A stretch of 64,000 bases of DNA from Streptomyces coacervatus (GCF_029223485.1 NZ_JARHTP010000004.1:434001-498000), one strand, 5' to 3'; counted from the stretch's first letter, positions 53,140-62,111 are shown. The notes: generated by a model not told the origin, from the sequence alone. Program-made: numbers and translations.

Positions 53140-55461
53140 TTGCCCAATACGGTTTCCCAGACATCCGAAGGCACACCGCGGAGATCCCTGACAGGCAACT
53201 GGCCTGTGGCCAGGCGTCTGAGGGCCGTTCTGTTGATCCCTGTACTCGTCGCCCTCGTCCTCGGGGGCCTGCGGGTGAAGCACTCCGTGGACACCTGGCG
53301 GGCCGCCGACGATGCGGTCCGCGTGGCCGAGCTGGTCCAGGCGGCGAACAAATACGCCAGTGACGCGATCAACGAGCGCGATGTGTCCGTCATCCCGCTG
53401 CTGAAGGGCGAACGAACCGCCGCCGCGGTCGTGCAAGCCCGCAGGACCACCGACGAGGATGCCGCGGCATTCGACAGAGCCGTCGACCGCATACCGCAGA
53501 ACGCCGGCCTCCTCCGACGGGTCGGGCTGGTGCGCGCCGGCGAGAAACAGCTGCCGACGGTGCGCGCGAACGCATTCACTTCACGCCTGTCCGGCGTACA
53601 GACGGAGGAGAGCTACCACCTCGTCCAGCACCCCCTGATGGAGATCTCGAACGAGCTGGGCTTCGGCAGCAACAACCAGGCGAGCTTCGGCCGCACCCTC
53701 TACGCGATGTCCCTGACCCAGGCGGCCGAATCCCTGATCCGTTCCATCGGCACCCATCTGCTGGCGGAGGACCGCGGCACCCTCGCCGCGGGCGAACTGG
53801 AGACCCAGCTCGCCTCTTTCCGCTCGTACGCCTACCTCGAAAAGGTCGCGCTGCAGGAGTACGCCGGTGCCGGCACCGCCGACGACATGGCACGGCTGCG
53901 GACGGCACTGGCGGCCGCGAACGCACAGGGCGAACAGCAGCGCACCGAGGCGGCGGCCAAAGCCAAGGAGGCAGGGCAGACTTACCTCGCCCCACCCGGC
54001 CTGGATTCGATGATCGGCGAGATCGCCACCGGAAAGACGACCGCGCAGCTCAGCGCCGAAGGCATCACGCCCGAGTCGTTCTTCGCCGCGTCCACGCTCG
54101 GCTTCGGCGCCTACCGCAGCATCGAGGTCCACCTCACCGACACGGCCCTCGCGGGCGCCCGCGACATCGCCGACGACGCCCGCCGGGACGCCGTCATCAA
54201 CGCGGTGCTCGTCCTCGCGTCCGTGCTCGTCGCCTTCCTCCTCGCCTCCTGGGTGGCGCGCACGATGAGTCGCCGTATGCGCCGGCTGAGTGCCTCCGCC
54301 ATCGAGATCGCCGGACAGCGGCTGCCGGCGCTGATCACCCGGCTGTCGCGCGCCGTCCCCGGCCAGGTCGACTCCCGGGTCGCCCCCATCCCGATCACCA
54401 GCACGGACGAGATCGGCGAGGTCGCCCGCGCCTTCGACCACGTCCACCGCGAGGCCGTGCGGCTCGCCGCCGAACAGGCCCTGCTGCGCGGCAACATCAA
54501 CACGATCTTCACCAATCTGTCGCGCCGCAGCCAGTCCCTGATCGAGCGTCAACTGGCCCTGATCACTGACCTGGAGGACCACGAGACCGACCCGGACCAG
54601 CTGGAGAACCTCTTCAAACTGGACCACCTCGCCACCCGTGTCCGCCGCAACGGCGAGAACCTCCTTGTACTCGGCGGCGAGAAGCCCGCCCACCAGTGGG
54701 ACCGGCCGCTGCCGCTGATCGACGTCATCCGTGCCGCCTCCTCCGAGGTGGAGCAGTACGAGCGCATCGCCTTCTCCGGCATACCGGAGGCCGAGATCCA
54801 CGGCCGGGCCGTGACCGACCTGGTCCATCTGCTCGCCGAGCTGCTGGAGAACGCCACCTCGTTCTCCTCCCCGCACTCGGAGGTCCGCGTGACCGCAGCC
54901 CATCTGCCCGACGGCCGCATCATGGTCGAGATCCACGACAAGGGCATCGGCCTGCCCGCGGAGGACTTCGCGGTGATCAACCGCAAGCTGGCCAATCCGC
55001 CGACCGTGGACGCCGACATCTCCCAGCACATGGGGCTCTTCGTGGTCGGCAGACTGGCCGGTCGGCATGGCATCCGCGTCCAGCTGCGCCCGGCCGGCGA
55101 GCAGTCCGGCACGACGTCGCTCGTCATGCTGCCGGACACGATCACATATCGCACGGCCGGCGAGGAACCCGACGTCGAAACCCTGGCGCTGGCCGCCTTC
55201 AAGGAGGCCTCCTCATCTCGGCGCAGCGTCTCGGCGGCATCCTTCGCCGCACAGGATGCCCAGGACGGGTTGGACGGGTTCAAGGGATACGAGGCCTGGA
55301 ACGACCAACGGGCCGCCACAACACCGCCCGGCCACGACGAGGACTCCCGCAAACCGCGGGCGAAGGGCGCCCACTCCCGACGGCGGGCGCGGCGCACCTC
55401 CAGACAGGACGGCAGCCAGGACGTGTCGCGCTCAGCCCCGCCTTGGGGCACGGTGGAGTGA
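53140..55461 (+). CDS. CvnA-like sensor histidine kinase-type protein with extracellular NIT-type domain
   Basis: A 773-residue membrane protein, starting with TTG (AGGAC upstream). TM1 is at ~28-45 (LRAVLLIPVLVALVLGGLRV). A ~300-residue extracytoplasmic, helical nitrate/nitrite-sensor-like domain follows (ADDAVRVAELVQAANKYASD, AINERDVSV, LTQAAESLIRS). TM2 is at ~350-372 (VLVLASVLVAFLLASWV), followed by HAMP, then a dimerisation region with LFKLDHLATRVRRNGENLLV. The HATPase has N box HLLAELLENATSF and G box HDKGIGLPAEDF. The C-terminus is a long charged tail. This architecture is that of CvnA, the first protein of Streptomyces conservons. No cvnB, C or D gene follows, so it is an orphan. Confidence 0.88.
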   Translation: MPNTVSQTSEGTPRRSLTGNWPVARRLRAVLLIPVLVALVLGGLRVKHSVDTWRAADDAVRVAELVQAANKYASDAINERDVSVIPLLKGERTAAAVVQARRTTDEDAAAFDRAVDRIPQNAGLLRRVGLVRAGEKQLPTVRANAFTSRLSGVQTEESYHLVQHPLMEISNELGFGSNNQASFGRTLYAMSLTQAAESLIRSIGTHLLAEDRGTLAAGELETQLASFRSYAYLEKVALQEYAGAGTADDMARLRTALAAANAQGEQQRTEAAAKAKEAGQTYLAPPGLDSMIGEIATGKTTAQLSAEGITPESFFAASTLGFGAYRSIEVHLTDTALAGARDIADDARRDAVINAVLVLASVLVAFLLASWVARTMSRRMRRLSASAIEIAGQRLPALITRLSRAVPGQVDSRVAPIPITSTDEIGEVARAFDHVHREAVRLAAEQALLRGNINTIFTNLSRRSQSLIERQLALITDLEDHETDPDQLENLFKLDHLATRVRRNGENLLVLGGEKPAHQWDRPLPLIDVIRAASSEVEQYERIAFSGIPEAEIHGRAVTDLVHLLAELLENATSFSSPHSEVRVTAAHLPDGRIMVEIHDKGIGLPAEDFAVINRKLANPPTVDADISQHMGLFVVGRLAGRHGIRVQLRPAGEQSGTTSLVMLPDTITYRTAGEEPDVETLALAAFKEASSSRRSVSAASFAAQDAQDGLDGFKGYEAWNDQRAATTPPGHDEDSRKPRAKGAHSRRRARRTSRQDGSQDVSRSAPPWGTVE

Positions 55462-55499
55462 CGCGTGACGCAGGTGTCACGGCGGAGAGGAGCACCCGC

Positions 55500-55715
55500 A
55501 TGTCGAACCACACCTACCGGGTCACCGAGATCGTCGGCACCTCGCCCGACGGCGTCGACCAGGCCATCCGCAACGGCATCACCCGCGCCTCGCAGACCCT
55601 GCACAACCTGGACTGGTTCGAGGTGACCCAGGTCAGGGGCCAGATCGAGGAGGGCGGGATCGCGCACTGGCAGGTCGGCCTGAAGGTGGGCTTCCGGCTG
55701 GACGAGTCGGCCTGA
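55500..55715 (+). CDS. Dodecin flavin-binding protein
   Basis: A 71-residue protein: TYRVTEIVGTSPDGVDQAIR, NGITRASQTLHNLDWFEVTQ, VRGQIEEGGIAHWQVGLKVG. This is the complete dodecin pattern, with the Trp in NLDWFEV that stacks on flavin and the Gln of VxxxRGxIxxGxIxxxQV. Dodecins form hollow 12-mers storing flavins or their degradation products. GGAGAGGAG lies upstream of the ATG at 55500. It follows the CvnA-like gene by 38 bp. Confidence 0.93.
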   Translation: MSNHTYRVTEIVGTSPDGVDQAIRNGITRASQTLHNLDWFEVTQVRGQIEEGGIAHWQVGLKVGFRLDESA

Positions 55716-55892
55716 GGGGCCGGTCTTCGGCCGGGCTCCTGATGGGTCGGATGCCGGGCGGGCGGGGCACGGGATGGACGGGTGCCGGGCGGGCCGGACA
55801 CGGGCCGGGCGGGCGCTGGGCAGGCTGGGCGCGGGATGGTCGGGCGCCAGACGGGCCGGGCGCGTATCAGTCAGGTGTCGCCAGACGGGTCA
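55716..55892. repeat. GC-rich low-complexity stretch with short degenerate repeats
   Basis: Variants of GGGCGGGCCGG and GGGCGCGGGATGGTCGGGCG recur throughout. No gene is recognisable. It leads into the ~200-bp tandem repeats. Confidence 0.6.
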
Positions 55893-56440
55893 GGCTGGCG
55901 CGCCGGCTCCGGGCTGGATTGACGGATCCGGCCGGCGGAACAGCCTCCGAGCCGCGCTGGCGGGCGGCGTTGAGGGGGCCTGGCTCCGAGCCGGATTCCG
56001 GACCGGACTGACAGACCCGACTGACGGGGAAGCCGCCGGACCAGCCCGACGAACCGGACCGATAGGCCAGCCTCCAGTCCAACCTGACGAACCGGGCTGG
56101 CGCGCCGGCCTCCGGGCCGGACTGACGGATCCGGCTGGCGGAGCAGCCTCCCGGCCGGACTGGCGGGCCGCGTTGGGGGCTGGGCTCCGGGCCCGATTCC
56201 GGACCGGACTCCGACGGACCCGACTCACAGGGCAGTCGCCCGACCAGCCCGAACCCGACCGACGGGCCAGCCTCCAGACCAGCTTCACGAACCGGGCTGG
56301 CGCGCCATCCGCCGGACCGGACTGACGAACCCGGCTGCCGGATCGACCACCGAACCAGACTGACGGACCCGACCGACAGGCCAGCCCCCAGCCAAGCTGA
56401 CGGACCCGGCTGCCGGATCGACCAGCCCGACCAACCTGCG
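55893..56440. repeat. Tandem array of ~200-bp degenerate repeats
   Basis: The anchor GGCTGGCGCGCC occurs at 55893, 56095 and 56295, so the unit is 202 and 200 bp; the third copy is shorter and more diverged. Within each unit the same landmarks return in order: GACGGATCCGGC, GGAACAGCCTCC or GGAGCAGCCTCC, GATTCCGGACCGGACT, and GGCCAGCCTCCAG. Smaller sub-repeats of the type CGGACTGACGGA are also present, some again near 56320-56420. Long frames on both strands are open but encode only repeated Arg/Ala/Gly/Pro, so the array is most likely non-coding. Confidence 0.8.
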
Positions 56441-56469
56441 TCTGGCGCCCTGCCCCCCGGCCCGAACCC

Positions 56470-56961
56470 TCAGGTCCGCCCCTCCCCCTCCTGCGCCGCC
56501 TCCAGCGCGGCCGACGGGGCCGTCCAGCGTGCCCGTACGACGGTGAAGCCGGCCCGTTCGGCGTCCTCGCACACGAGTTCGTCGTCGTCCACGAGGACGC
56601 GGATGTCCCGGGTGCGGGCCAGGCGGCGCAGGATTTCCAGCTTGGTGCGGCGGGCCGGCCTGCGGTCGTCGTTGCGCCGCATGTGGACCCGCCCGTCGGG
56701 CAGGCCCTGCGCGGTGAGCCAGTCGAGGGTGTCGCGCCGGCAGCGCTCGGGCCGGCCGGTGAGATAGACGATCTCGCACTCCTTCGCGCTCTCCAGCACC
56801 AGCGCGATGCCCTCCGGGATCGGCGGGTCGTGCGGTGCGGCGGCGAAGAACGCGTCCCAGTCGCGCGGCTTGCGTTCCAGGAACCGCTGGCGGTGGGCCG
56901 TGTCGGCGAGGGTGTTGTCCAGGTCGAACACGGCGATCGGGCGTTTGCTGCTGTCGGTCAC
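56470..56961 (-). CDS. HAD-superfamily phosphatase (PNK/T4-kinase-phosphatase-like domain)
   Basis: A 163-residue enzyme. HAD motif I is PIAVFDLDNTLADTAHRQRF (nucleophile Asp and acid Asp), motif II IVYLTGRPERCRRDTLDWLT, and motif IV IRVLVDDDELVCEDAERAGF. A cap-less layout with DWDAFFAAAPHDPPI and LTGRPExxRxxTxxWL matches small phosphatases resembling the 3'-phosphatase domain of polynucleotide kinase and phage HAD proteins. Probably acts on a nucleotide or small phosphate ester. It is near but not overlapping the repeat array. Confidence 0.88.
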   Translation of the reverse strand: MTDSSKRPIAVFDLDNTLADTAHRQRFLERKPRDWDAFFAAAPHDPPIPEGIALVLESAKECEIVYLTGRPERCRRDTLDWLTAQGLPDGRVHMRRNDDRRPARRTKLEILRRLARTRDIRVLVDDDELVCEDAERAGFTVVRARWTAPSAALEAAQEGEGRT

Positions 56962-56997
56962 ACGGCCACCCTAGACAGGGGCACCGGACCAGGCGCT

Positions 56998-57831
56998 TCA
57001 GCGGGCGTGCTGCAGGAAGTCGATGAGGACCGCGGTGAGTTCGGCGGGGGCGTCCTCCTGGACCAGATGGCCTGCGCCCGCGATGGGTTCGAGGCGCGCG
57101 CCCGGGATGCGGGCGACGAGTTCGTGTCCCTTCGCCGGAGGGATCCAGGTGTCGTCCTGGCCCCAGCACACCAGCGTCGGGATGCCGATCTCGCCGTAGC
57201 GGGCCTGTACTTCGTCGGTGTGGCGCTGGTCGGCCTGGGCGATCTGCCGGTAGAAGGCGGCCTGACCCGGGTCGCCGAGCCAGGGTTCGACGAGCCTGTC
57301 CAGCACCGCGGGGTGCAGGCCGGGGCTGCTGGCCGACCCCACGTACTCGCGCACCAGAGCGCGGTGCAGTGCGGGCGGCAGCTGTCCGAAGACGTCGGAG
57401 TGCTCGCCGACCAGCCGGAAGAACGGGGAGCCCCAGGGCGCGAGCGCGACCGGGTCGACCAGGGCGAGCGCGCGGTAGGAGGCCCCGTGCAGCAGATGTG
57501 CCCGCAGGGAGACGGCGCCGCCGAAGTCGTGGGCCACCACCAGCGGTTCGGCAAGTCCCCAGTGCGCCAGGAGTTCGGTGAAGACCTTGCCCTGGGCGGC
57601 CAGGGAGACGTCCTGCCCGGCGTACATCTGTGATGTGCCGTAGCCGGGCATGTCCCACACGAACACCTGGTACCGGCGCGCGAGCGAACGGGCCACGGCC
57701 CGCCAGACGTACGACGAGAAGGGCGTGCCGTGGCAGAGGACGACCGGGGCCTGTCCGGGCTCTCCGAGGCGGTTCCAGCGGACGTCGCCGGAGGTACTGC
57801 GGAAGGTCTGGGTCAGCGGCCAGTCACTCAC
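56998..57831 (-). CDS. Alpha/beta-hydrolase with Asp nucleophile (haloalkane dehalogenase/epoxide hydrolase-like)
   Basis: A 277-residue cytoplasmic enzyme. The oxyanion region is VVLCHGTPFSSYVWRAVA, followed by YQVFVWDMPGYGTSQMYAGQ. The nucleophile elbow reads VVAHDFGGAVSLRAHLLHGA with Asp in place of Ser, as in epoxide hydrolases, haloalkane and fluoroacetate dehalogenases. IPTLVCWGQDDTWIPPAKGH holds an acid, and His is in PIAGAGHLVQEDAP. Asp nucleophiles form an alkyl-enzyme ester that water then opens. Starts with GTG at 57831, 73 bp from the divergent STAND gene. Substrate unknown. Confidence 0.88.
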   Translation of the reverse strand: MSDWPLTQTFRSTSGDVRWNRLGEPGQAPVVLCHGTPFSSYVWRAVARSLARRYQVFVWDMPGYGTSQMYAGQDVSLAAQGKVFTELLAHWGLAEPLVVAHDFGGAVSLRAHLLHGASYRALALVDPVALAPWGSPFFRLVGEHSDVFGQLPPALHRALVREYVGSASSPGLHPAVLDRLVEPWLGDPGQAAFYRQIAQADQRHTDEVQARYGEIGIPTLVCWGQDDTWIPPAKGHELVARIPGARLEPIAGAGHLVQEDAPAELTAVLIDFLQHAR

Positions 57832-57904
57832 GGGGGCAACTCCTGGGAGTAAGATCGCGCGGGCTGTTGATGGTTGCGGTAGCCGTCATACCGAAGAGGG
57901 AGCC

Positions 57905-59923
57905 ATGTGGCGAACGCTGACCGGCGCGGTGGCCGGTCTGGTCGTGCTGTTCGTCGGCAGTCTCGCCTTCAACGCGGCGTCCGGGCAAAGCCGTTGGCCG
58001 GGGCCGCTCGACTTTGTACGGGTCCACCCGTGGGTGGTGCTCCTCCTCCTGATACCCGTGTCGTTGATCGGGCTGTGGCAGGCGCCGCGCCGCGACCGTG
58101 CGCAGGAGTCGCTCGCGCCCGTGGCGCACCGGCTGCCGCTGCGCAACACCAACTTCACCGGCCGCGACGGCACCCTGCGGGAGCTGCGCCGGCGCCTCAC
58201 CTCGGTGAGCGACGTCGCGATGCTGGTGGTGCACGGGCTGGGCGGCGTCGGCAAGACCCAGCTCGCGGTCGAGTACGCCTACCGCCATCTGTCGAAGTAC
58301 CGGTTCGTGGCGTTCGTGGACGCCGAGGACCCCGATCTGGTGGCGTCGCAGTTCGTGTCGCTGGCCGGGGAGCTGGGGCTGACGGAGGCAAGTTCCGGGC
58401 AGGTCATCCCACGGGTGTACGGCAAGTTGGTGGACCGCAGACCCTGGTTGATCATCTTCGACAACGGGGAGAAACCGGCCGCGCTCACGCACGCGCTGCC
58501 GTCGGGTGACCTGGCGGGCAACGGCCATGTCATCGTGACCACCAGGGTGAGCGGCTGGTCGAGCAGAGCCGGCGTCATCGACCTGGACGTGTTCACCAGG
58601 CAGGAGTCGGTGGAACTGCTGACCCTGCGGGTGCCCGGCATGACCGCGACGGTGGCGGACCGGATCGCCGAGCAACTGGGGGACCTGCCGCTGGCGTTGG
58701 AGCAGGCGGCCGGGTACATGGGCTACAACCACACGGCGCCCGAGGCGTATCTGACTCTGCTGACGTCGCGGCTGGAGGACATGATCGCGCGGGGTGAGCT
58801 CGCCGACCGGCCGACGGTGGTGGTCGCGACCCTGTGGCAGCTCAGTGTGCGAAGGCTGGAGACGGACCAGCCGCAGGCGGTACGGCTGCTGGAGCTGTGT
58901 GCGCTGCTGGCGCCGGAGCCGATCCCGTTGGACCTGTTCACCGGCAGCCCCGAAATCCTGAACGTGGGCGCAGACGACCCGCTGGCGTGGGACACGACGG
59001 TCGGCGCCCTGGCCGGTCTGGGCCTTGCGAGGCGCGGGAACGCGTCCCTGGTGGTGCACCGGCTGGTGCAGGCGGCCGTCCGGGCCGCGATGCCGGACGA
59101 GGCGCACCTCGACGCTCGGGGCCGGCTGTGTCGGGCACTGGTCGAGGCCGTTCCGCACGACATCCACGGTGACCCGGACGCGCGGCCGCGGTGGCAGGAG
59201 CTGCTCCCGCACGTCATTGCGGTGACCAAGGACGAGCCACCGGCCGAGTGCGCTGCGGAGACGGCGGTGCTGCTGAGGCTGGCGTCGACGTTCCTCATCC
59301 AGATCGGCGACTGCTCGGTGGCACTGCCCCTGTGTGAACGTGCCCTCGCGATCGACGAGTCGCTCGACGGCCGGGACGCGGAGGCCGGCTTCGACCTGAT
59401 CACGCTGGCGCAGATCCATCGCGACCTCGACGCGCCGGAGAGGTCACGCACCCTGGCGGAACGCGCGCTGCGGCTGCACGAGTCCTGCCTGCCGGCGGAC
59501 AGTCCAGCCATCGCGACGGACCTGGCCACGCTTGCGCGGACACTGTGCCTTCTGGGTGAACACCGGGCAGCGCTGCCACTGGCCGAGCGGGCGCTGCAGA
59601 TCGACGAGGCGGCACACGGGCCGGACGACCCGTACGTGAGCTTCGACCTGATCGCACTGGCGAACGTCCACGTCGACCTCGGCGACCACGCCACGGCCCT
59701 GCCGCTGATCTCACGGGCGTTGGAGATCCGCGAGGCCGTCTACGCGCCGGACCACCTGTACATCGGCTACGTCCTCGTGTTCAAGGCCCAGGTCCTGCAC
59801 ACGTTGAATGACCCGACCGCAGCGGATTTCGCGCGCCGGGGCGCGCAGATCCTCCAGACCCGACTGGGCAGGACCCACCCCAAGACCGAGGATGCAATCG
59901 CTCTGGCCGACCGGCTGCGTTGA
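57905..59923 (+). CDS. Membrane-anchored STAND NTPase with TPR repeats
   Basis: A 672-residue protein. Two N-terminal hydrophobic helices (residues ~7-23 and 42-58, the second HPWVVLLLLIPVSLIGLWQA) suggest a hairpin anchor with the rest in the cytoplasm. An NB-ARC-type NTPase follows: FTGRDGTLRELRRRL, Walker A VVHGLGGVGKTQLAVEYAYR (111-118), Walker B RPWLIIFDN, HVIVTTR and LGDLPLALEQAAGYM. The C-terminal ~230 residues are tetratricopeptide repeats (ALPLCERALAIDESLDGRDA, AALPLAERALQIDEAAHGPD, ATALPLISRALEIREAVYAP). STAND proteins are ligand-triggered signalling switches; some are anti-phage sensors, but no effector domain is visible. The ATG at 57905 follows GAGGGA. Confidence 0.87.
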   Translation: MWRTLTGAVAGLVVLFVGSLAFNAASGQSRWPGPLDFVRVHPWVVLLLLIPVSLIGLWQAPRRDRAQESLAPVAHRLPLRNTNFTGRDGTLRELRRRLTSVSDVAMLVVHGLGGVGKTQLAVEYAYRHLSKYRFVAFVDAEDPDLVASQFVSLAGELGLTEASSGQVIPRVYGKLVDRRPWLIIFDNGEKPAALTHALPSGDLAGNGHVIVTTRVSGWSSRAGVIDLDVFTRQESVELLTLRVPGMTATVADRIAEQLGDLPLALEQAAGYMGYNHTAPEAYLTLLTSRLEDMIARGELADRPTVVVATLWQLSVRRLETDQPQAVRLLELCALLAPEPIPLDLFTGSPEILNVGADDPLAWDTTVGALAGLGLARRGNASLVVHRLVQAAVRAAMPDEAHLDARGRLCRALVEAVPHDIHGDPDARPRWQELLPHVIAVTKDEPPAECAAETAVLLRLASTFLIQIGDCSVALPLCERALAIDESLDGRDAEAGFDLITLAQIHRDLDAPERSRTLAERALRLHESCLPADSPAIATDLATLARTLCLLGEHRAALPLAERALQIDEAAHGPDDPYVSFDLIALANVHVDLGDHATALPLISRALEIREAVYAPDHLYIGYVLVFKAQVLHTLNDPTAADFARRGAQILQTRLGRTHPKTEDAIALADRLR

Positions 59924-60001
59924 CCACGCCGTCCCGGCGGCCGACGGGTTGGTCTCGAACAGCGGCGTGACCTGGGGCGATCCGATCTCGTTGACCCGGC
60001 T

Positions 60002-60250
60002 ATGAAGAAGATCACCGCGCTCGCGGCCCTCACCATGACGGGACTCGCGCTCGCGACCCCCGCCCACGCCGACAACGGCAACAACCCCGGCCCCCGCGTC
60101 TACAGCAGCCACCACAGCCCGTTTTCCTCCGCTCTTTGCAGGGAAGCCCTCACGCTCGTCCCCGTGATCGCGCCGGTGTCCGACCAAGCCCTGGAGGACG
60201 CCTGCAACAACCGAGAGCACGCCGACGAGCAAACGCAGCCAGTCCAGTAG
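60002..60250 (+). CDS. Small secreted protein
   Basis: An 82-residue protein with a clear signal peptide (MKKITALAALTMTGLALATP, cleavage near AHA-DN). The mature ~60 residues, rich in His, Asn and Ser, contain two Cys (SALCREALTLVPVIAPVSDQ, ALEDACNNREH). The motif with a CREALxLVPVIAPxSDQxLxxACNN pattern resembles small secreted proteins common in Streptomyces, some described as chaplin-like or rodlin-associated, but the assignment is unsure. It starts 78 bp after the STAND gene. Confidence 0.65.
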   Translation: MKKITALAALTMTGLALATPAHADNGNNPGPRVYSSHHSPFSSALCREALTLVPVIAPVSDQALEDACNNREHADEQTQPVQ

Positions 60251-60349
60251 TCCAAGCACTCCGGCTCCGCATCCCGTCGGCGGGCAACCTCCCCGCCGGC
60301 GGCGACCACTTCCGTACGACACGGCAGACAGACGGAGACGGGAGGCCCC

Positions 60350-61558
60350 ATGCGCAGTAATGCGGCGATCTGGACGGCGGCAGTCGTGAGCGCGGCACTG
60401 ATGACGGCGTTAGGGACGGCGGACGAGGCGGCGGCCGCCTCAAAAACCCTGGTCGTGGCCACGAACGGGGACGACTCCGCACCCGGCACACTCGCCCGGC
60501 CCCTCAAGACCATCCAGAAGGCGGTGGACCTCGCGGCCCCCGGGGACGTCATCGCCGTCCGCGGCGGCACCTACGCCCTGACCGACAACATCACCATCGC
60601 CACCTCGGGAACGGCGTCCCAGCCCATCACGCTGAGCGCCTACCAGGGCGAGCGGGTCGTGGTCGACGGCGAGCAACTGCCCGCCAGTCACACGCCGGTC
60701 GGCGGCAGCATCCCGCGGGCCGAGCGCGGGGCCATCCACCAGGAGGCCTCGTACTGGCGCATCTCCGGCCTGGAGATCGTCAACGGGCCGTACGGCATCT
60801 ACTGCGACGGCTGCAACGGCAACGTCTTCTCCCACCTGTCCACGCACGACAACTACGAGACCGGTTTCCAGCTCCAGGGCGCCTCCAGCAACAACCAGAT
60901 CCTGAACCTGGACAGTTACCTCAACCGCGATCCGCGCAAGAACGGCGAGAGCGCCGACGGCCTGGCCATCAAGGAGGGCAGCGGCACCGGCAACGTCGTG
61001 CGCGGCGCCCGTCTGTGGAACAACGTCGACGACGGTTTCGACGCCTGGAAGTTCGCCTCGCCGATCCTGATCGAGAACTCGGTCGCGTACGGCAACGGTT
61101 TCAACCGCTGGAACTTCCCGAACTTCGCGGGCGACGGCAACGGCTTCAAGCTCGGCGGCGGCACCCCGGCCCCGGCGGTGGCCCACACGGTCCGGGGCAG
61201 CGTCTCCTTCAAGAACGCGGCGCACGGCTTCACCGACAACGGCAACACCGGCGCCCTCAGCCTGACCCGTGACTCCGCCTACGCCAACGCCGGCACCGGC
61301 TTCGACGCCGACGTCTCCGGCGGGACCGCCACCCTCACCGCCAACCTGTCCGTCGCCGACGGCAAGGCGGCCGCCCTCGGCTCGGCGACCGTCTCCAAGG
61401 GCAACTCCTGGGATCTGGACGGCACTTGGAACGCCTCCTCGGTGCTGAGCACGGACCCGACGCCCCTCACGGGCCCGCGCGCGGCGGACGGCTCGCTGCC
61501 CTCGGCGCCGGCGTTCCTGGTGCCGCGGAGCGGGGCGAACATCGGGGCGCGGTTCTGA
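60350..61558 (+). CDS. Secreted pectate lyase-like right-handed beta-helix enzyme (PL9 type)
   Basis: A 402-residue protein. Signal peptide at residues ~5-29 (IWTAAVVSAALMTALGTADE, cleavage near AAA-AS). The mature part begins TLVVATNGDDSAPGTLARPL, KTIQKAVDLAAPGDVIAVRG, the usual entry of PL9/PL1 beta-helices. Turns follow with ASYWRISGLEIVNGPYGIYC and NVFSHLSTHDNYETGFQLQG. The active-site and Ca-binding coil reads ADGLAIKEGSGTGNVVRGAR, LWNNVDDGFDAWKFASPILI and WNFPNFAGDGNGFKLGG. It cleaves polygalacturonate by beta-elimination outside the cell. No binding module. Confidence 0.9.
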   Translation: MRSNAAIWTAAVVSAALMTALGTADEAAAASKTLVVATNGDDSAPGTLARPLKTIQKAVDLAAPGDVIAVRGGTYALTDNITIATSGTASQPITLSAYQGERVVVDGEQLPASHTPVGGSIPRAERGAIHQEASYWRISGLEIVNGPYGIYCDGCNGNVFSHLSTHDNYETGFQLQGASSNNQILNLDSYLNRDPRKNGESADGLAIKEGSGTGNVVRGARLWNNVDDGFDAWKFASPILIENSVAYGNGFNRWNFPNFAGDGNGFKLGGGTPAPAVAHTVRGSVSFKNAAHGFTDNGNTGALSLTRDSAYANAGTGFDADVSGGTATLTANLSVADGKAAALGSATVSKGNSWDLDGTWNASSVLSTDPTPLTGPRAADGSLPSAPAFLVPRSGANIGARF

Positions 61559-61583
61559 CCCGGTGGTGTGAGGAACAGAGGGC

Positions 61584-62024
61584 ATGGATCATGCTTCTCC
61601 CATGTCATCCCGGTTCCCCGCCCCTCGTACGACTCTGATCGGCGCGGCCCAGCAGCGCCCCTGCACGCTCGTCGTGTGCCGGGGCTGCTGCTGCGGCGAC
61701 CCGCGCAAGCACCCCGGCACCGACCACGTGTGGCAGTTGGAGCGGCTGCGCGCTGCGGCGGCCGAGTCCGGCTTCCAGGTCCGTACGACCGACTGCCTTG
61801 GCCCCTGCGACCAGGCGAACGTCATCGTCGTACAGCCGTCGGCCGCGGGGCGCCGGGCCGGTGGCCGGGCCACCTGGGTCGGCTTCGCGATGGACGACGA
61901 CTGCACCGAGGAGGTCATCGGCTGGGCGGCGGCGGGCGGACCGGGCATCGCCCAGCCGCCGGTCACGCTGGAGCTGCAGTTCATCCAGCCGCCGCGGGAC
62001 GCACGGGTGCGCAGCCGTCGCTGA
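61584..62024 (+). CDS. Thioredoxin-like [2Fe-2S] ferredoxin-type protein
   Basis: A 146-residue protein (140 from the ATG at 61602). [20 protein letters not shown] and [20 protein letters not shown] supply Cys at the spacing of thioredoxin-like ferredoxins, with an extra Cys cluster CRGCCC. The tail [20 protein letters not shown] is typical of the family. It could bind a [2Fe-2S] cluster or another metal. It is ~85 bp upstream of a Zur-type box and a Zn-independent L32 gene, suggesting a place in zinc homeostasis, though it ends before the box. Confidence 0.78.
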   Translation: MDHASPMSSRFPAPRTTLIGAAQQRPCTLVVCRGCCCGDPRKHPGTDHVWQLERLRAAAAESGFQVRTTDCLGPCDQANVIVVQPSAAGRRAGGRATWVGFAMDDDCTEEVIGWAAAGGPGIAQPPVTLELQFIQPPRDARVRSRR

Positions 62025-62051
62025 CTCGACGCCCGATCCTGGACCCCTAAT

Positions 62052-62074
62052 TGTTAATGGGATCCATTTTCATG
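62052..62074 (+). promoter_or_regulatory. Probable Zur box
   Basis: On the minus strand the site reads CATGAAAATGGATCCCATTA; the centre AATGGGATCCATT is palindromic. This agrees with the Streptomyces Zur consensus TGAAAATnnnnnTCA in its left half. It lies 38 bp before the Cys-free L32 start. Zur with zinc would repress rpmF2 and the CobW gene. Confidence 0.65.
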
Positions 62075-62111
62075 TAGCGTCCTCGGTGCTTGCCCACCGA
62101 GGAGGTTTCCC

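Noticed and set aside
55774..56325. 183-codon open frame through the tandem repeats
   Set aside because: It encodes only a repetitive Arg/Ala/Gly/Pro string, has no ribosome-binding site, and both strands are open, as expected from composition.
55893..56440. ~200-bp repeats considered as a CRISPR or a replication origin
   Set aside because: Units are too long and without unique spacers for CRISPR, and no DnaA-box clusters or dnaA/dnaN genes are nearby.
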